From Megamerina dolium (lineage: Eukaryota > Arthropoda > Insecta > Diptera > Megamerinidae): 64,000 nt of DNA. Within the stretch, counting starts at the first letter, position 1; each line of letters begins with the position of its first letter. The position numbers and the translations under genes are program-made. The notes under the pieces are model-generated. The model was not told where the DNA came from. It searched no databases and saw only the letters and a list, made by a program, of their open reading frames with translations. Positions 35,300 to 48,973 of this stretch are shown in pieces. Location: positions 103,619,388 through 103,683,387 of the forward strand of contig OY978525.1 in assembly GCA_963854835.1 (NCBI GenBank). Reading direction: 5' to 3'.

Positions 35300-38200
35300 A
35301 TATATGTATGTATTTATGTAGGTATGAGTTGTTTGATAAGAAGGTCGTGAATGTTGGCTTGATATTTCATATTTAAAGTACCTATAATTCTATCGAAAAT
35401 ATTCATGATTCATAATGCACATTTTAATACAATATTCATATAAAGGGAACAATTTAAATTTTATAATAATACAGTGTTTTGGCATCAGAGTAATCATAAC
35501 TGTGATAGAATGTGATGTAGATACTGACCGCCTTTTCCCAAATGAAATTATACTTCAACACGTTCTAGTTTTTTTTTCGAATTGCTGTTGCTTTCGTATT
35601 AATGTTTTCCTCATTTGTAACTGTTGAAGGTCGAATAGCACAAGACCAAACAACTACCAGTTCTTGGTATTTTTTTAATGCTTTACACCATTCATATGCC
35701 AGTGTTTTTGACATATTCGATTCACCATAAGTCTTCTGCAACATATTCAGCGATTCGGCACACTAAACGCGCATGTTTCAGATTAAAACCTTTCGTTAAT
35801 TATTGCACAGAATGTATTTTTATACATTTTCAATATTTAATGATTCGTAAATGAGCATAGATTAATAAAAAATCCCAGTGTATTAACGTGTTATGAAATA
35901 TGTATATCAAGTTATCAATTAATTCATCATAAATCCTATTTATTTCTGTATGTATGTTTACCCCTTGTAGAAGTACTAGCACAGAATCAAATATATGTCG
36001 TTTATGTTAGACGAAAAAACTTTTTAAAGAAATTGTGATGACATCTATTCGTGTGCGTGCTTATGTAACTTCAGTTTACTGCATAAGAAATATTATTCAC
36101 TTAAAATCATATTCACCTATGTATGTACTTATATTCTATTTTTCTTTGATTAACTTTTTTTTTTAATTAAGAAATTGGTAAAGTAAGAAATATCGAATTT
36201 TCTTTTGCCTTTATTTAAATTGCGCCAAAAATATATGTATGTACAAGTATTTATGTATTGATTACAGTATGTACTTAAAAAATTAACTACCTTCAAAACT
36301 ACTGCTCAAGCCCTTTCTGTGTTGTAACATGCAAGCATCAATGTACTTACCTGTATCACATGGTAACAAATAATATAGTACGAGTATATTCCTATAGCAA
36401 GAATTTGTATGACACAAAACTACAAAAATAATGCTAAATTTTCATACTAACCGAAAAACTTGTTACCATTTTCTTTTAGGTCAAAAACTACCCTTATGAA
36501 TTTCTATGTGCAAAACTTCACACAGTTGTATGTATGTATCTATTACATAAAAACATGAATATGTACTTTATATCGGTATGTAAATAATCTCTAACAAAAG
36601 CAAAAATAATTGAAGATATTGTTAAAACTACTGTGTAGCTGCTCATCGTATGACACAAATCGGAAAATAGGTTTGCTGAAATGAGAAATGGAAAAGAACG
36701 AAAAGAAAAAAATAATAATAAAACGAAAATTGCATTTTCATACGTATACCTATATTTAAGACCCAATAGAAAATCGATGCTATATTAGGTGGCAATGTCA
36801 TCCATGACATCATATATACAAGTAACAGAACCAATTTTATATATACGTCATTATTACGACAGTTCATTATTTATGCTCTTCTTTACATCATTTTCACATT
36901 ATTATTTAGTTATCACGACTTATTAGTTATTTTAGGGTTGAGAATATTCTTCTGTTGTACCCCAACTATGTAGATCTATTGTAGACTCGCTAGTGAAATT
37001 AATATGTTACGTTATCTTCATTGTGGAGGTGCTTAACTACTGCCAGATCCATTACTTCACAGTAATTCTCAGTCTCCAACAAGTATTTGTCGAACCTTTA
37101 CAGTGTTTTCCTAGGAAAGGCTGAGCATTTGACAAGTATATACTTATTTTGTCTTTCACTATCCATAGCAATCAGAGATTCTGACGGACACGATTTTGAA
37201 TACATCATACTTTGATATTGTCGTCATTCTTCTCCTATTATATATTAGACCTAGTCCTGAGTGGTACCGTTCATTCATTCATTCTTCCTTTATTATATGT
37301 TAGACCTAGTGCTGAGTGGTATCGCTCATTCATTGCTATCATAACACTTGCAACCCAAAAAATATTATCATTTTCTTCGGTTATCAGCTGTTTCAATGGT
37401 TTATTGCATTGTAATACAGATTCGTGATAAAATATCTGTTTATTTAACGCTTTTATTAAAGTTTACATGACTTCTCCAATTCTAAACGAAATCCAAATTC
37501 ACAAGCAATATTTCATAGGGAAGTTTGCTTTCCTCTTAACCCATAGCATTGGTAATATTTTTCTACTGGGAAGATATTTTCAGCTTGATATACATTCATA
37601 TCGCCTCGTATGTATGCATGTGAATTTGGTAAAGTCTTGTAAAGGAATTTCACAATACATGCGCACTTCATACTTCATCATATTGCAAAAGCATAAGAAA
37701 TGATTACTTGAAAGAGGGGTGAACGGATGGGGTTGTTTGATTGCAAATACGTTATTGTGCATACTTACTCGGGCTGCGCAAAAAGAAGTTTAGTAAAGTG
37801 AGAGTAAGAGAGTTGCAGATATGGAAAAAAGTCACGCGTATATTTTTGCTGGTAATATTTTTCTTCTTCTTATTATTATTTTCTACTTTTCCTTGGTATA
37901 TTCTTTTCTTTTCGACTTCATCATATAGTGATAATATTTAATGAATATAGAGTACACTCATATGTGATTCACGTATACAAACATATATGAATGTACCTAT
38001 AAAATAACCAAAGGAATGTGCCAAATTTTCGTAATGTTCAGCAAATACTCAGTTATATTTGTAAGGGTATGTAGCTATATCTTCCTATATACATATGTAA
38101 GTATACGTAAATACAGGAAAGATATGTATATGCATATAAGGGTGGTTGATATGCTATGGCATGGGCAAAGATATCTAATTCACTACAATTGCAGCAAAAT

Positions 38201-38949
38201 TGTTGTAATGAAGACCCAAGTGTTTATTATTTTGCTTCCTTTTTGGTGTATTTATTTTTATTCCGTTTTTGTTTTTTTGTTTTTTGTTTTTCTTGATGTT
38301 TTTGTTTATTTTTATTTTTACTCAGCGGAAGAATCAAACGGATGAAGTAGTACTACGTACAACAGAAAAATGTTGTATAACATTTTCATGATAAGAGGTA
38401 CTCACACAAACAACTACGACATTTATTCTTGTTGTTTAACGACAAGAGCAAAGCTTAGTTGCTTCCTTCCACAAGAACATATTTGCTTACTGCATACACA
38501 CAATATTACACACATATGTATATATACATATGTATGTATGTACTTATGAACATAGAAACACATAGAATTGTGTTACGCAATTTTGCGTTGTTCTTGTTGT
38601 GCTTGATTTTGTTTTTGCGTCGTTGACTGCTATGCTATTTCTTGTAAACTATTTTCATGTCAACGTTATCAACTACACTAGGGTTATACAAATATACTGA
38701 AAATATGGAATTTATTGTTGTCTTTCTTCTAATACATATTACGTCGTTTTATGAGAAAAGCATTATTGTACTTTAAAATTTCCAAAATAAAAACCAAAAA
38801 GCAATTCATCTTTCTGGCTCACCCTCTATCGCGTTCTCTTTTTCTCCGCCTCACTCTTTCTCTCTCTCTGTCTTTTTTGTAGTTTCGCCCGATATTTTCA
38901 TGACATCACTTTTCTTAGATTCATACATGCTTACACACGAATATGTGTT
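35300..38949. other. AT-rich intergenic stretch with a 55-bp tandem duplication
   Basis: No gene seen. 37236-37290 is repeated at 37291-37338 (tattatatattagacctagt.. / tattatatgttagacctagt..), followed in both units by ctgagtggtaccgttcattc or a variant. Poly-T and TTTG simple tracts at about 38255-38320. Confidence 0.55.
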
Positions 38950-38950
38950 A

Positions 38951-39208
38951 GGGTGGATCACATTGTATGGAGCAAAATTTTAACAACTTTACTCAGCGAA
39001 AGACATAAACTTGATGCGCAAAAGATTTGAAGATTTGAAAACAACTATTTTTTTAGTGTTTACCACCATGGTAAAAACATCAGTTTTATAGAGGAAACCT
39101 CTTAAAGTGTGCAGATATGTATATGCGCAGGATATGTTTGGAAAAAAAATTGATTGAAGTCCTATTCCTGTGCAGTTATGGAGAAATTTGTCAATTTTCG
39201 TGATCCAC
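38951..39208. mobile_element. Putative small MITE with GGGTGGATCAC ends
   Basis: gggtggatcac (38951-38961) is mirrored by gtgatccac (39200-39208). TTA-type trinucleotides lie outside both ends (TTA before, and TTA three bases after), as expected for PIF/Harbinger-type insertion. About 258 bp, no coding frame. Confidence 0.4.
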
Positions 39209-39920
39209 AATTATTTAAAAAATAAAGTAATTTAAGCAAAAATGTTGAGAAGCAAAATGAATGAATGTTGCTGATATATTTTACACTGCACCCTGGCACT
39301 CTGAAAACGTTGGACTTTCTCATGGCTGGAAAAACTAAGAAAGTAGGTGGTTACAAATATGCAATCTTTGCTTGCTTGCAAACAAATGTCTGAAGATATA
39401 CAAATTTATTGTTTTTCGTCATATTATTTAAAAATTTGACGCAACTTAATATACATTGAATAAGTAAGCTTGATCGTACACCCCAATCGAATAGTAATAT
39501 TGAAAAACTCTAAAGAATAAATGAACAAATTACAAAACACTTGATAATAAATAATATTAAAGTAAATGCATTTTTTGTTCTAAGCTTCAACTATGCATTG
39601 ATATACTGCAATATGGTTAATGAAAAATATTTTTCATCGTTAGCATGTGTTGAATTTTCGTGTTGTGAATTCATTTTCATTTAATTGAAGTATGTACATA
39701 AGTACTTACATACGTACAAATGCATGAAGTTTATTAAAAATTGCGTATTTGCACATTCACATTGAATTTTGTACATTGGAAATGTTTCTGGTAAAAAAAA
39801 AAGTTGTTAAGGAGCAACGAAAGTTATTAAATTATGAATTGTCCTTTAGAAAAGTCTTTGTACTTATTCTGCAAGTATAGCTGCAAATTTTTTGCTCGTT
39901 CATATATGTATGGCCACTTT
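39209..39920. other. AT-rich intergenic stretch, no gene seen
   Basis: Nothing recognised. Confidence 0.5.
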
Positions 39921-40864
39921 TATACCCTGCATAATGCAATATGCAAGGTATATTCATTTCGGTCAGATGTTTGTGACTACTTGAAGGAATTTCCGGAGAT
40001 ATAGATATAGATATATATTCGTCGCTTAAATTTTCGATTTTACGATGTCCGTCCGTCCGCCCGTCCGTCTGTCTGTCACATGGCTGGTTCGCACGATAAC
40101 TTCAGCAAATATTGAGCTATTTTGACGAAATTTGGCATAAGTAACCTTTGATCCAAGGTACGGAGGGGATTGATATTGGGCATGATCGGTCAATAGCCAC
40201 GCCCACACCAAGCATTCAAAGCGACTAACCTCGGAATTTTCAAAATCTTTAACATGCTATAACTTACTTACTATACCATTTGGGACAACAATATTTGACA
40301 GATCGTGTTATATTATAATACTACATAACTTCCAAAAATAGGCGAGTCACACCTACTTTTTATAGTAGCTCCCATACAAAGTGTCTGTACTTCTTTTAAA
40401 TTGAAACAGCTGTAACTTCTGCAATATTCTGTCTAGAATAACCATAATTGACGCTTGGATTAATATGGTAGTCGGAAATAATCTGCACAAATCAGCGTAC
40501 CACGCCTACTTCTTATTGGGGCTCCCATACAAAGTTGCGAAAATTAAAAAAATTTAAACCGCATTAACTTACGAACTATTGAAGGTGTGGATTAATATAG
40601 TAAAATTAATTAGATTTACAATGAAGAGGTAAACCACGCCCACTTTTTATATAGCTTCCATACTAAGCCTCGGAATTATCTTAAAAACCTCCTTTAAATT
40701 ATCCCCTTTAAAACCCACATAAGTTACAAAGTATTTGTCAAAGTCAACCATATTTCGGGTGTAAATTAGTATTATATGCAAAAATTGTTTCTCAAAAAGT
40801 GGAAATAAAAGAAAAATATGGATATTCGCGCCAACTTTTTATATGTATATCTACATAGGGTATA
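39921..40864 (+). mobile_element. Modular non-coding repeat, copy B (inverse of copy A)
   Basis: Bounded by tataccctgc (39921) and gggtata (40858-40864). From the left end the order is a 'catttcggtcagatgtttgtg' type phrase, a cggagatatag run, the GTCY tract (40047-40077), then modules carrying CCACGCCCAC-like boxes at 40197, 40347, 40500, 40634 and a weak one at 40826. The first about 400 bp match copy A (reverse strand) closely; the later modules have diverged more. The surrounding words 'gctcccatacaaag' and 'attaatatggtagtcggaaata' repeat with each box. Non-coding. Confidence 0.75.
40047..40077. repeat. GTCY microsatellite inside modular repeat copy B
   Basis: gtccgtccgtccgcccgtcc-type run followed by GTCTGTC; same position as in copy A. 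Confidence 0.9.
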
Positions 40865-41214
40865 ATTATTATTATTTGATGTTAATCCAATAAAAATTGT
40901 CTAGCAGATTTTTGTGGTGAAGTCCATTTAGGTTTGATTCTTCTTCGATCAAACACGCAAAGAATTTTTGTACATAGCATATTGAAAAATAAATATCAAA
41001 TATCAATCATTTATATATAACTTGGAACAATTACGTTCTCTGAAGAAAGTCTCGGTTAAAAATTACTCGACGTAAAAATGTTGTTTCCTATGCAGCCGCT
41101 CTTGTATTATCGTACAAGCGTGATCAGTAAATTTATCTTTGTATTAATGCAATTATGGGATTCACAAGAAGCTAGTTTAAAAAAACAGCGTAATCGTTGG
41201 TTTTCCTACAATAG

Positions 41215-42232
41215 CATAATACAACTTTGCATGTTAAATGCAATCATTGTATTTAAGTATGTTGCGCTTTACGAGAACTCTGAGTTGGCGGTTCTACACA
41301 ATGGTAACATCAGTGATTCATTCACGACCAACGCTGGAGTGCGGCAGGGCTGCTCTCTCTCCCCGCTTCTCTTCGCCATTGTGCTGGATGACGTCATGAG
41401 CAGCCTCACTCAGCACAAGAGAACTGGCATTGTGTGAAATCTCGCGCGGCAGCTTGAGGACTTGGACTTTGCCGATGACATTTGTCTCCTCTCGCACAAA
41501 TTCTCCTATATGTAAGCGAAGGCTAACAGTTGAGTCGCGCTGGCACTCACCGTCGGATTAGAGATAAATATTGCGAAGACCAAAGCTATGAGAATCAATC
41601 ATTCCAATAGAAGCCATATAATGATTGACGGCTGTGCGATTGAGTTCGTCGAAAGTTTCTGCTACCTCGGTTGCATGATAGCAACAGACGGGGGAGCTGA
41701 GGAGGATGCTAACTGCAGGCTAAGCAAAGCAAAGACAGCATTTGGCCGGCTAAAATCAGTATGGGCAAATTCCCAAATATCCAGACGCACGAAATTACGA
41801 ATATTCTCCGCATGTGTGAAATCGGCACTACTGTACGGAAGTGAAACATGGCTTATCTCGAACTCCATCACGCAGAGACTGCAAGCTTTCGTCAACAAGT
41901 GTTTGAGGATCATTTGTAGAATTTTCTGGCCTAACACTATTTCAAACGAGGCACTATGGCGTCTGACGAGCGAAAAGCCCATACTAATCCAGATTAAGCG
42001 TAGAAAGTGGCGTTGGATTGGCCACACGCTAAGAAAGCAGCCAGATAGCATCACGCGAATGTCGCTTGAGTGGAACCCGCACGGAAGCAGAGGCCGCGGA
42101 CGACCAAGAAACACCTGGAGACTATCAATACTGGGTGAGCTAGCTGCTGCCTGCATCACATGGGAAGGCGCTAGATCAACTGCCCAAAACCGTGTGCGAT
42201 GGCAAAGCCTTGTGGAGGCCCTATGCTCCAAT
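41215..42232 (+). pseudogene. Non-LTR retrotransposon reverse transcriptase fragment with three nonsense codons
   Basis: One frame keeps the homology from about 41270 to 42232, with TGA at 41435-41437, TAA at 41513-41515 and TGA at 41531-41533 and no frameshift. Visible motifs: GVRQGCSLSPLLFAIVLDDV (from 41336), catalytic DFADD (41465-41479), CYLGCMIATDGG, RTKLRIFSACVKSALLYGSE, RRKWRWIGHTLRK and GRGRPRNTW. The end is complete: ...LVEALCSN, stop, then a short A-rich tail (42245-42260). The endonuclease and first RT blocks are missing (5' truncation). The C-terminal layout is that of RTE-like endonuclease-reverse transcriptases; the exact clade is not resolved. It is less decayed than the element at 21880-24476. 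Confidence 0.85.
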
Positions 42233-42260
42233 TAGGAGTTTAAAGGAAAAAAAAAAAAAT

Positions 42261-45200
42261 AAAATGTTGCAATAGAATGCATAATTATGAGGGCACATTC
42301 ACATGGGCATTTAACTTGAAATTATGATATTTGACTTTCCGAAACCTTGTGAATCACCTAAATATAAATTGTAGATTCGTTGCTGTGTCGCAAAACTTCA
42401 TATACTACATATATTAGATGTGTACAAGTATGTGTGTTCACAAAGTGTAAAATGCGCAATCTATCTCTATTTTATTATCTCTATCTGAATGTCAGCTATT
42501 TTAGCTATTTAATAGCTACATACATGCATTTACAATTACTTCTCCCAATGACAACGAGAGACAATAAAGTATTGCAATAGATTTCCTATATGCAGGTTTC
42601 CATAATTAGATGCGCTAATGTAAACAATTTTGAGCTTTTGCAATTAATATCAATAATTCTATTTATTTGTTCTCTTTTTTCGAATTTCCATATGTGTGCA
42701 TCCAGAAGCACAAACATTTTCTAGTTGTGGAAATTTATGTATTTATATATACGTACCTACATGCATAAGTATCTGCATTTATAGGCCATATACATAAAGA
42801 AAAAGAAAAAAACAACTCATGATTTTAGGTACCTATGTATATCTACAAAGAAGCACAATGACATAGTGATACACATATGTATGTATATTTGCATGTATGT
42901 ATGTATACATGTCGTTATATTGCACGATGTCATCGATGATGATACATATACTGTACGTAGTACATACTGTCATCAGGCAGGCGAAAGCTACCTACCCATG
43001 GAAAAATACGATTTCATTTTATTCATGTATTACTTACTGGCTCGGAGCCTTGAGATGGTGCTTTTGATGTTACGACTACCAACAGTAGCGTTCACAACAA
43101 CGACTATGTCGTTGACGACGACGATGATGATGTGAACGACAACGACGGCAACGAAACTGAAACGATGTCGATGACGACGACCAACAACTATGGTTGTTTG
43201 TTATTTTGTGGTATTATGCAGCAATATTTCAATACATTCGCAGAAGTAAACTCGTTGGTGATAGAAGCAACGTTTTCCACAAAGCGGATATTTTTCTAGA
43301 TTTGTGGGGTATTTTTATTTTTTTTTTTTTTTGTTTGCTATCAACTGCATACTTAATTTATATAGTATATAATTATTGAATTACTGAATTTTTTTTTTAT
43401 AATTAAATACCAATAAATCTTATATAATAATTTCCAAGTAAGTGTTGTGACAACACTCAATTAAACTTTAATCAAAATATTTACTGAATATAATGTACTT
43501 TTGTTTAACGAAAAACGCAAAAAATATAAACAACAATAAAATGACATAATTATAATATGTCTAAAAATTCAATACAAAACAGAGAAATTAAACAATGTCA
43601 AAAAAATGCGAAAAATGCATAAAAACAGTGAACACAGTGTATGTGTAAATATAACGCAAAAACAATATACCTAATTTCTTAACATTCACTAAATGATACA
43701 AGTATTGTATAAAAAACTACAAAATTAACCATTTTGAATTTATATTCTCATTAGAATCCAAAGACAATTAACTCAATTAGAGATGTATGTATGTACATAT
43801 TTTTAATACATTTCTGGTTTTGTGCATTTTCATAACAAAAAAAAAAAATCTACAAATGCATTAAATCACCAAAAGTAAGAAAGCTTGTAAGTAAATTATT
43901 TTGAAAAAAATATTGTGCTTTTTATAAAATTACATTATTTATAAACTTGTTATTTTTAATATATATCTATACATATTTTTTTAATTTGAAACATTATTTA
44001 AGTCCATAGTTACTTGCAAAAAAAATATCCAAACACATTAATAATCATTTATATATTGCAGCGCCATCTTTTGACAAGTGTTGAAAAAACTCGTATAAAT
44101 CATATGCGCTGCTTTAGAAATACATAGAGTCAATCAGAAGGAATTAATCAGACAAACAAGAATTATATAACATTTCATTCATTTTGCATCGATTAACAAA
44201 GTAAAAGACATAAATCGAAAATCGTTTAATCTTATAAATTCATCTAAATATAAATTATTTGAGAAATCATAATTTAAATTTCATAACATTTTCCTTTTCA
44301 ACTCATTTGGTGGGGGAAAATATGAATATTCTGATAATTTTGTTCGAATAACTTTATTCTGATTGATCGAAAAAATTGCAATTCATATTAATCAAAATCA
44401 TGATTATTTGACTAATTTGTAATTTAAATAAACAACAACAACTTTAGAATATTTGAGGTGTAACGACAACGAGCAATTTATATTTAAAAAACTCCATAAA
44501 TGCTTTGTAACAAAATAATATCATTATCCGAAAAAGGTTGACCCAAAAGTTCAGCGCTGCGACCTCAAATAATAGGTATTTCTTATAATATCTTCACAGA
44601 AAAAATATGCAATTATATCACAGAAATGAATAGATTTAAACAATATCCCAAATATTGTCAATATATGATTATTTTTATTACATTAAAAAAATAGTGGAGT
44701 TCACGATCCCTCGCATAAGTATGAACTTGCAAAATAGTACATCGTCTAACAATAAGGCTTAAAAACATGAAATACATATATTGATATCCAAATCATCACA
44801 CTTATTCAAAAAAATCGGTTTGCTCAATTTACTTCATATAGAAAGTAGATAACGCTCCAAGTTGTCCTAGACCACCCTTTTTTATATTTGTCACGATATC
44901 GATAATCGTAGCACTCATTACTGCTCATATTATTCCTGAACCGAGATGATGGACTGGATGACGCAGTATGCTATGTCATGAATTGGACATAATATTATTT
45001 TCATTTTGTTAATGTATTTTAAAAGAATAATTTGTCGCAATCGCAATGTGACAGTCGCTATTATACATTTTGTTGCATTAAATAAACTAAATCTAAGCAT
45101 TTCATACGGCAATCCTATACTAACGTTGTTTTACCTTAATTTGGATATTTTTAGAAAATAAAAATTTTCCAAATTTCGCAACATTTTGTACATTTTCACA

Positions 45201-46980
45201 TATTCTCCAAAATCACTAACATTTTTTGTCACATCTGTATTGCTTTAATTTGACTGATATCTCACTTATCCAGCTCATTATCCAGGAAATCCCCATATGC
45301 AATTTTCTTTGGCATTTTCGACCATTTTCGAAGATTTCTATCACTGATTTTTTTATTGTTGGCGAGGAAAGAGAAACGAAAGGGAACTAGTCAAAACCTA
45401 CCGTATCAAAGATTTTATGACGATTTTTGACATTTCCTTCTTACAGTATTCGCATTTTTGTATAAATTTAACAAGAAGAGAGATAAAGCAGTCGAACAAA
45501 AGAGAAGTTGTAAAAATCGATGAGAGAAATCTTACAAAAATCGACGTGTCTAAAAACAGTCTCAAAAAAATCGCTTCTTGATCTGTTTTGACAGCTGATT
45601 CAAAGACCAGAATACACAAAATATTATAGTGACGTCGCTTTTGATGAAAATAACGAGAGAATTTTGAGATTTGTAACTAAGTACCCTATCGTAGAACTGT
45701 TCGAATTCTTTCAGCACTCACATGACGATATATAGTGTGAGCATGATTACGACTCCTGTGAATTGTATGTGCATAGTTATAAGCACTATAGGAAAGAATT
45801 GTTTACCTATATATACAATATTTGGATATGCCTACCTAATAGGCTAGCACTCTCACTATTTGAATTTGCAGCGGGTACCTTAGCAACCCAAAAGCAAACA
45901 CAGTACCAAATTTTTAATTTTTTAATTTTTATTTTTTTATAATTTTCTACAAGTTTATGATGAAAAACCAAACTTACTTGCTCTAAAAAAAACTACTACT
46001 CGAAAATACAACTACTATAAAAAGTATAAATTAAATTAAAATCTCCTCTTTATCACCCTTTTCATTGTAAATTAAAAATAAAGATGGTGGCAATAGCATA
46101 CATGAACATATTTATTTCTAAGGCGTAAATTACTAAGTTTTATAGCTTAGAGAGCGAGCCTACACTTACCTAATGGCATAATGTATATGAACTTTTGTAT
46201 GTATATATACATAAATATACATATGTATACATTCAAATCCATGTATGTATGTATGTTATATGAACATTTTGCCAATAGGCATATATTATATTGGTTTGTA
46301 TGTGGTTGCTTTAAACTAACGACGACTACAATATTAGTCATTCATTGTCGAGACATTTCAAGGTTTTCCACTTTAGCTTTGTTCAGTTTTTATTTTATTT
46401 CTGTTTTTGCCTGAATTTTTTGTTCCCTCAATTTCAAAGAAAACAACAACAACAACAACAACAACAGTAACAAACGCACATTAAATTCAATTTTATTTAC
46501 AATAGATGTTAACTAAAGCAACAGAAAAAAAGAACATCAAATAAAATAAACAGCAAAATGCAGTTTGAAATACGTACAAACAAAGGCAAAGCTTTGTAAT
46601 TTGGTGTTGTGTACACGAATAGTGTATACGTAATGTATGCATAACTTTGTTCATAGATTTGTTGAGTTGACACAGACAACTACAACAACAACACCATACT
46701 TACAATATATCAAAAATAATAATACATAATACAGTAAAGTAAGAGCATGCACAAAGTATTCATGGACATTTGGTCTGCCATAACAAATAATGATATGATG
46801 TACCCAGAAATCTACACGTGTGTATGGGATGGTACCCAGTTATGGTTGATTTCACTGTATAACAATTACATTAGATACACACATGTACGCATATTTATGT
46901 ATGTATGTGTCAATATTACATATACATTCGTACAATAGACACTCAAGCGTAAAATTATTATGGTATTGATATATATGCAT
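42261..46980. other. AT-rich intergenic stretch
   Basis: No gene seen. 43080-43190 is rich in ACG/GAC/AAC trinucleotides (cryptic simple sequence). CAA repeats at about 46442-46466. The remainder is AT-rich with poly-A and poly-T runs. Confidence 0.5.
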
Positions 46981-47171
46981 TAGAGCGGGTCAAATTGATT
47001 GGGCACAGATCTTAAAATCCATCCGTATTGAGCCCCGCATTTTGACAAATTGTTATATATCCAAAAATGCAAGTATAAAATTCATGTCAGATCCATGATT
47101 TCTTGGACAACATAGAAGACACGGTAATTTTTTTTTTTTTTTTTTTTGCTGTACTAATTTGAACCGTCTTA
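46981..47171. mobile_element. Putative 190-bp MITE with TAGAGCGGGTCAAATT ends
   Basis: tagagcgggtcaaattga (46981-46998) and the complement of 47154-47171 (taagacggttcaaattag) agree at 12 of 18 positions, including an unbroken TCAAATT. CAT precedes and ATG follows the pair, extending the symmetry. A T run of about 20 lies next to the right end. No coding frame. Confidence 0.4.
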
Positions 47172-48170
47172 ATGTACAGACACTTATACATATGGATGTA
47201 TAATATGTACATATGTATATGCATAATTTTGTTAATTCATTCCACTATTATACGACTAATGCTAACAGTCAGCAAAAGTCCATCTACAGTAAAAACTGGC
47301 ATTTAATACCAACTTTTAATTTTGAGAATGATTTTAATATGGACTGATATGGAATTTATTATATAAAATATAATAAAATATAAAATTGACAGTTTCGAAA
47401 TGTCAATTTTACTTTATATTTATTTATATTCCACTAAAACACCCTACTTCACAATTTAAAAGCACATTAATGCGTATTATTTGAAAATTAAACACATCGT
47501 ACTTGTCTTCAAATTCATCAATTTGAGATTTCACTGTATTTACAATCACATGAGCATTGTGACGGCCATCAAAGTGTTTTCAATTGGCATAGATTGTGGA
47601 AGGGAGGTGTTTGGATGAATGAATGGAGCTCATGAAATGTACAATCAAACATTCATATATTAATATACACATATAAAATATATTTGTATGTATATATGTA
47701 TACATACGCTATCATCACATTCCGCTTATATAATTTGTTCAAAGGCAATGTTGTTGTATTACATTAGTGCTATTGTTCTTTTTTTTGCTATATAGCTCTG
47801 ACACATAGCGTGACATGTTAGCTGAAATTATTATTTCGTTTTCTTTTTGTTTCCATTTTTTTTTTTGTTTTCTTTCAAAGCGCACACTATGATCGTGACA
47901 GTTGGCAATTATTTGTTATTAGTGAATATAGGTTTTATTTCAGCTTCAACTTTTTCGCATTTAAATAATTGCGGAAAATTTTCAATGTAACATTTGAAAT
48001 AAGAGAGAAAAAAATGGGGGAAAATGGCAACCGTTATATAATTACATGCATAAATAAATAAATGAATGCTCATATTTGGCATTAAATTTTTACCTAATAT
48101 GTGTAATAAAAACTATTTTTCTACGATATAAATATTTTAAATATTTGTACTAACACACGGTTTTCAGATG
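47172..48170. other. AT-rich intergenic stretch, no gene seen
   Basis: Simple AT-rich sequence with TATG/TACA patches; no element ends recognised. Confidence 0.5.
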
Positions 48171-48184
48171 AAATTAACGTCTAG

Positions 48185-48560
48185 TGTTTTATCACACTTT
48201 TCACTCGAAAATATAAAGCTATTAAGTTGAAACTCAGTGCATAAGAATATATTCACGAATGTACCGTCAAGTTCTAGAATGATCATAATCAGACGAAATC
48301 CACACCTAGTTCCCATACAAAGGTATGTTTCTATACGTATATTTTCGCACTTTACACACGAAAATATTAAGTTATTATGTTGAAACTCGGTGCATAAGAA
48401 TATATTTAGTACTGTATCGTCGAGTTTAAAATTGGGCGAAATCTAATGAAGACCACTCCTACCACTCATACATGCTTCCGTATGTATGAGTTCACACTTT
48501 GTATATGGAAATATACTGAAATCAAGCTGAAACTCTGTACATGTAACTATATCACCAAAG
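48185..48560. repeat. Three degenerate tandem modules of about 150 bp
   Basis: The phrase gaaactcNgtgcataagaatat starts at 48229, 48382 and (weaker) 48529, spacing 153 and 147 bp. Each module also has 'cacttt' about 40-45 bases before it, and the first has the words 'cacctagttcccatacaaag' seen in the modular repeats at 24581 and 39921. It is probably a decayed internal piece of that family. Confidence 0.6.
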
Positions 48561-48896
48561 TTAATCTTTGGAAATGTTCAAAATTAATTTCAACTTCAAA
48601 TAAACAGAATTTATTATATAAATAATTTGTATTATCTTAATTTTTTCATGTAGGAACCTATTTACATAATCATTTTTCACTAAAAAAAAATATAAAGAAT
48701 CTTAAAAAAAATTATGTTTAAGCATTATTTTGAGCACAACAACTTATATATGTGGATATTTCGCGCCATTTCTACAATAACTTGGCAGGCAAGTCAAATA
48801 ACGTCTGCGTATACGTACGTACATACGTAAGTATGCGCGCTTAAATTGAAATTCCACGTAAACAGTACCGCCACGCCAAAATCTGTATATGTATGT

Positions 48897-48920
48897 ACAC
48901 ACACACACACACACACACAC
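48897..48920. repeat. CA microsatellite
   Basis: Twelve uninterrupted AC units. Confidence 0.9.
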
Positions 48921-48973
48921 AAATATAGCTTTTGCCTCAAACATATGCAAATATCTACATACATATATAGGAA

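Noticed and set aside
41662..42231. 189-codon minus-strand frame
   Set aside because: Antisense of the non-LTR reverse transcriptase; no domain of its own.
44860..44885. Transposon end (complement of gtcctagaccaccctttttt)
   Set aside because: Resembles GGGTGG-type ends but no partner end was found nearby.
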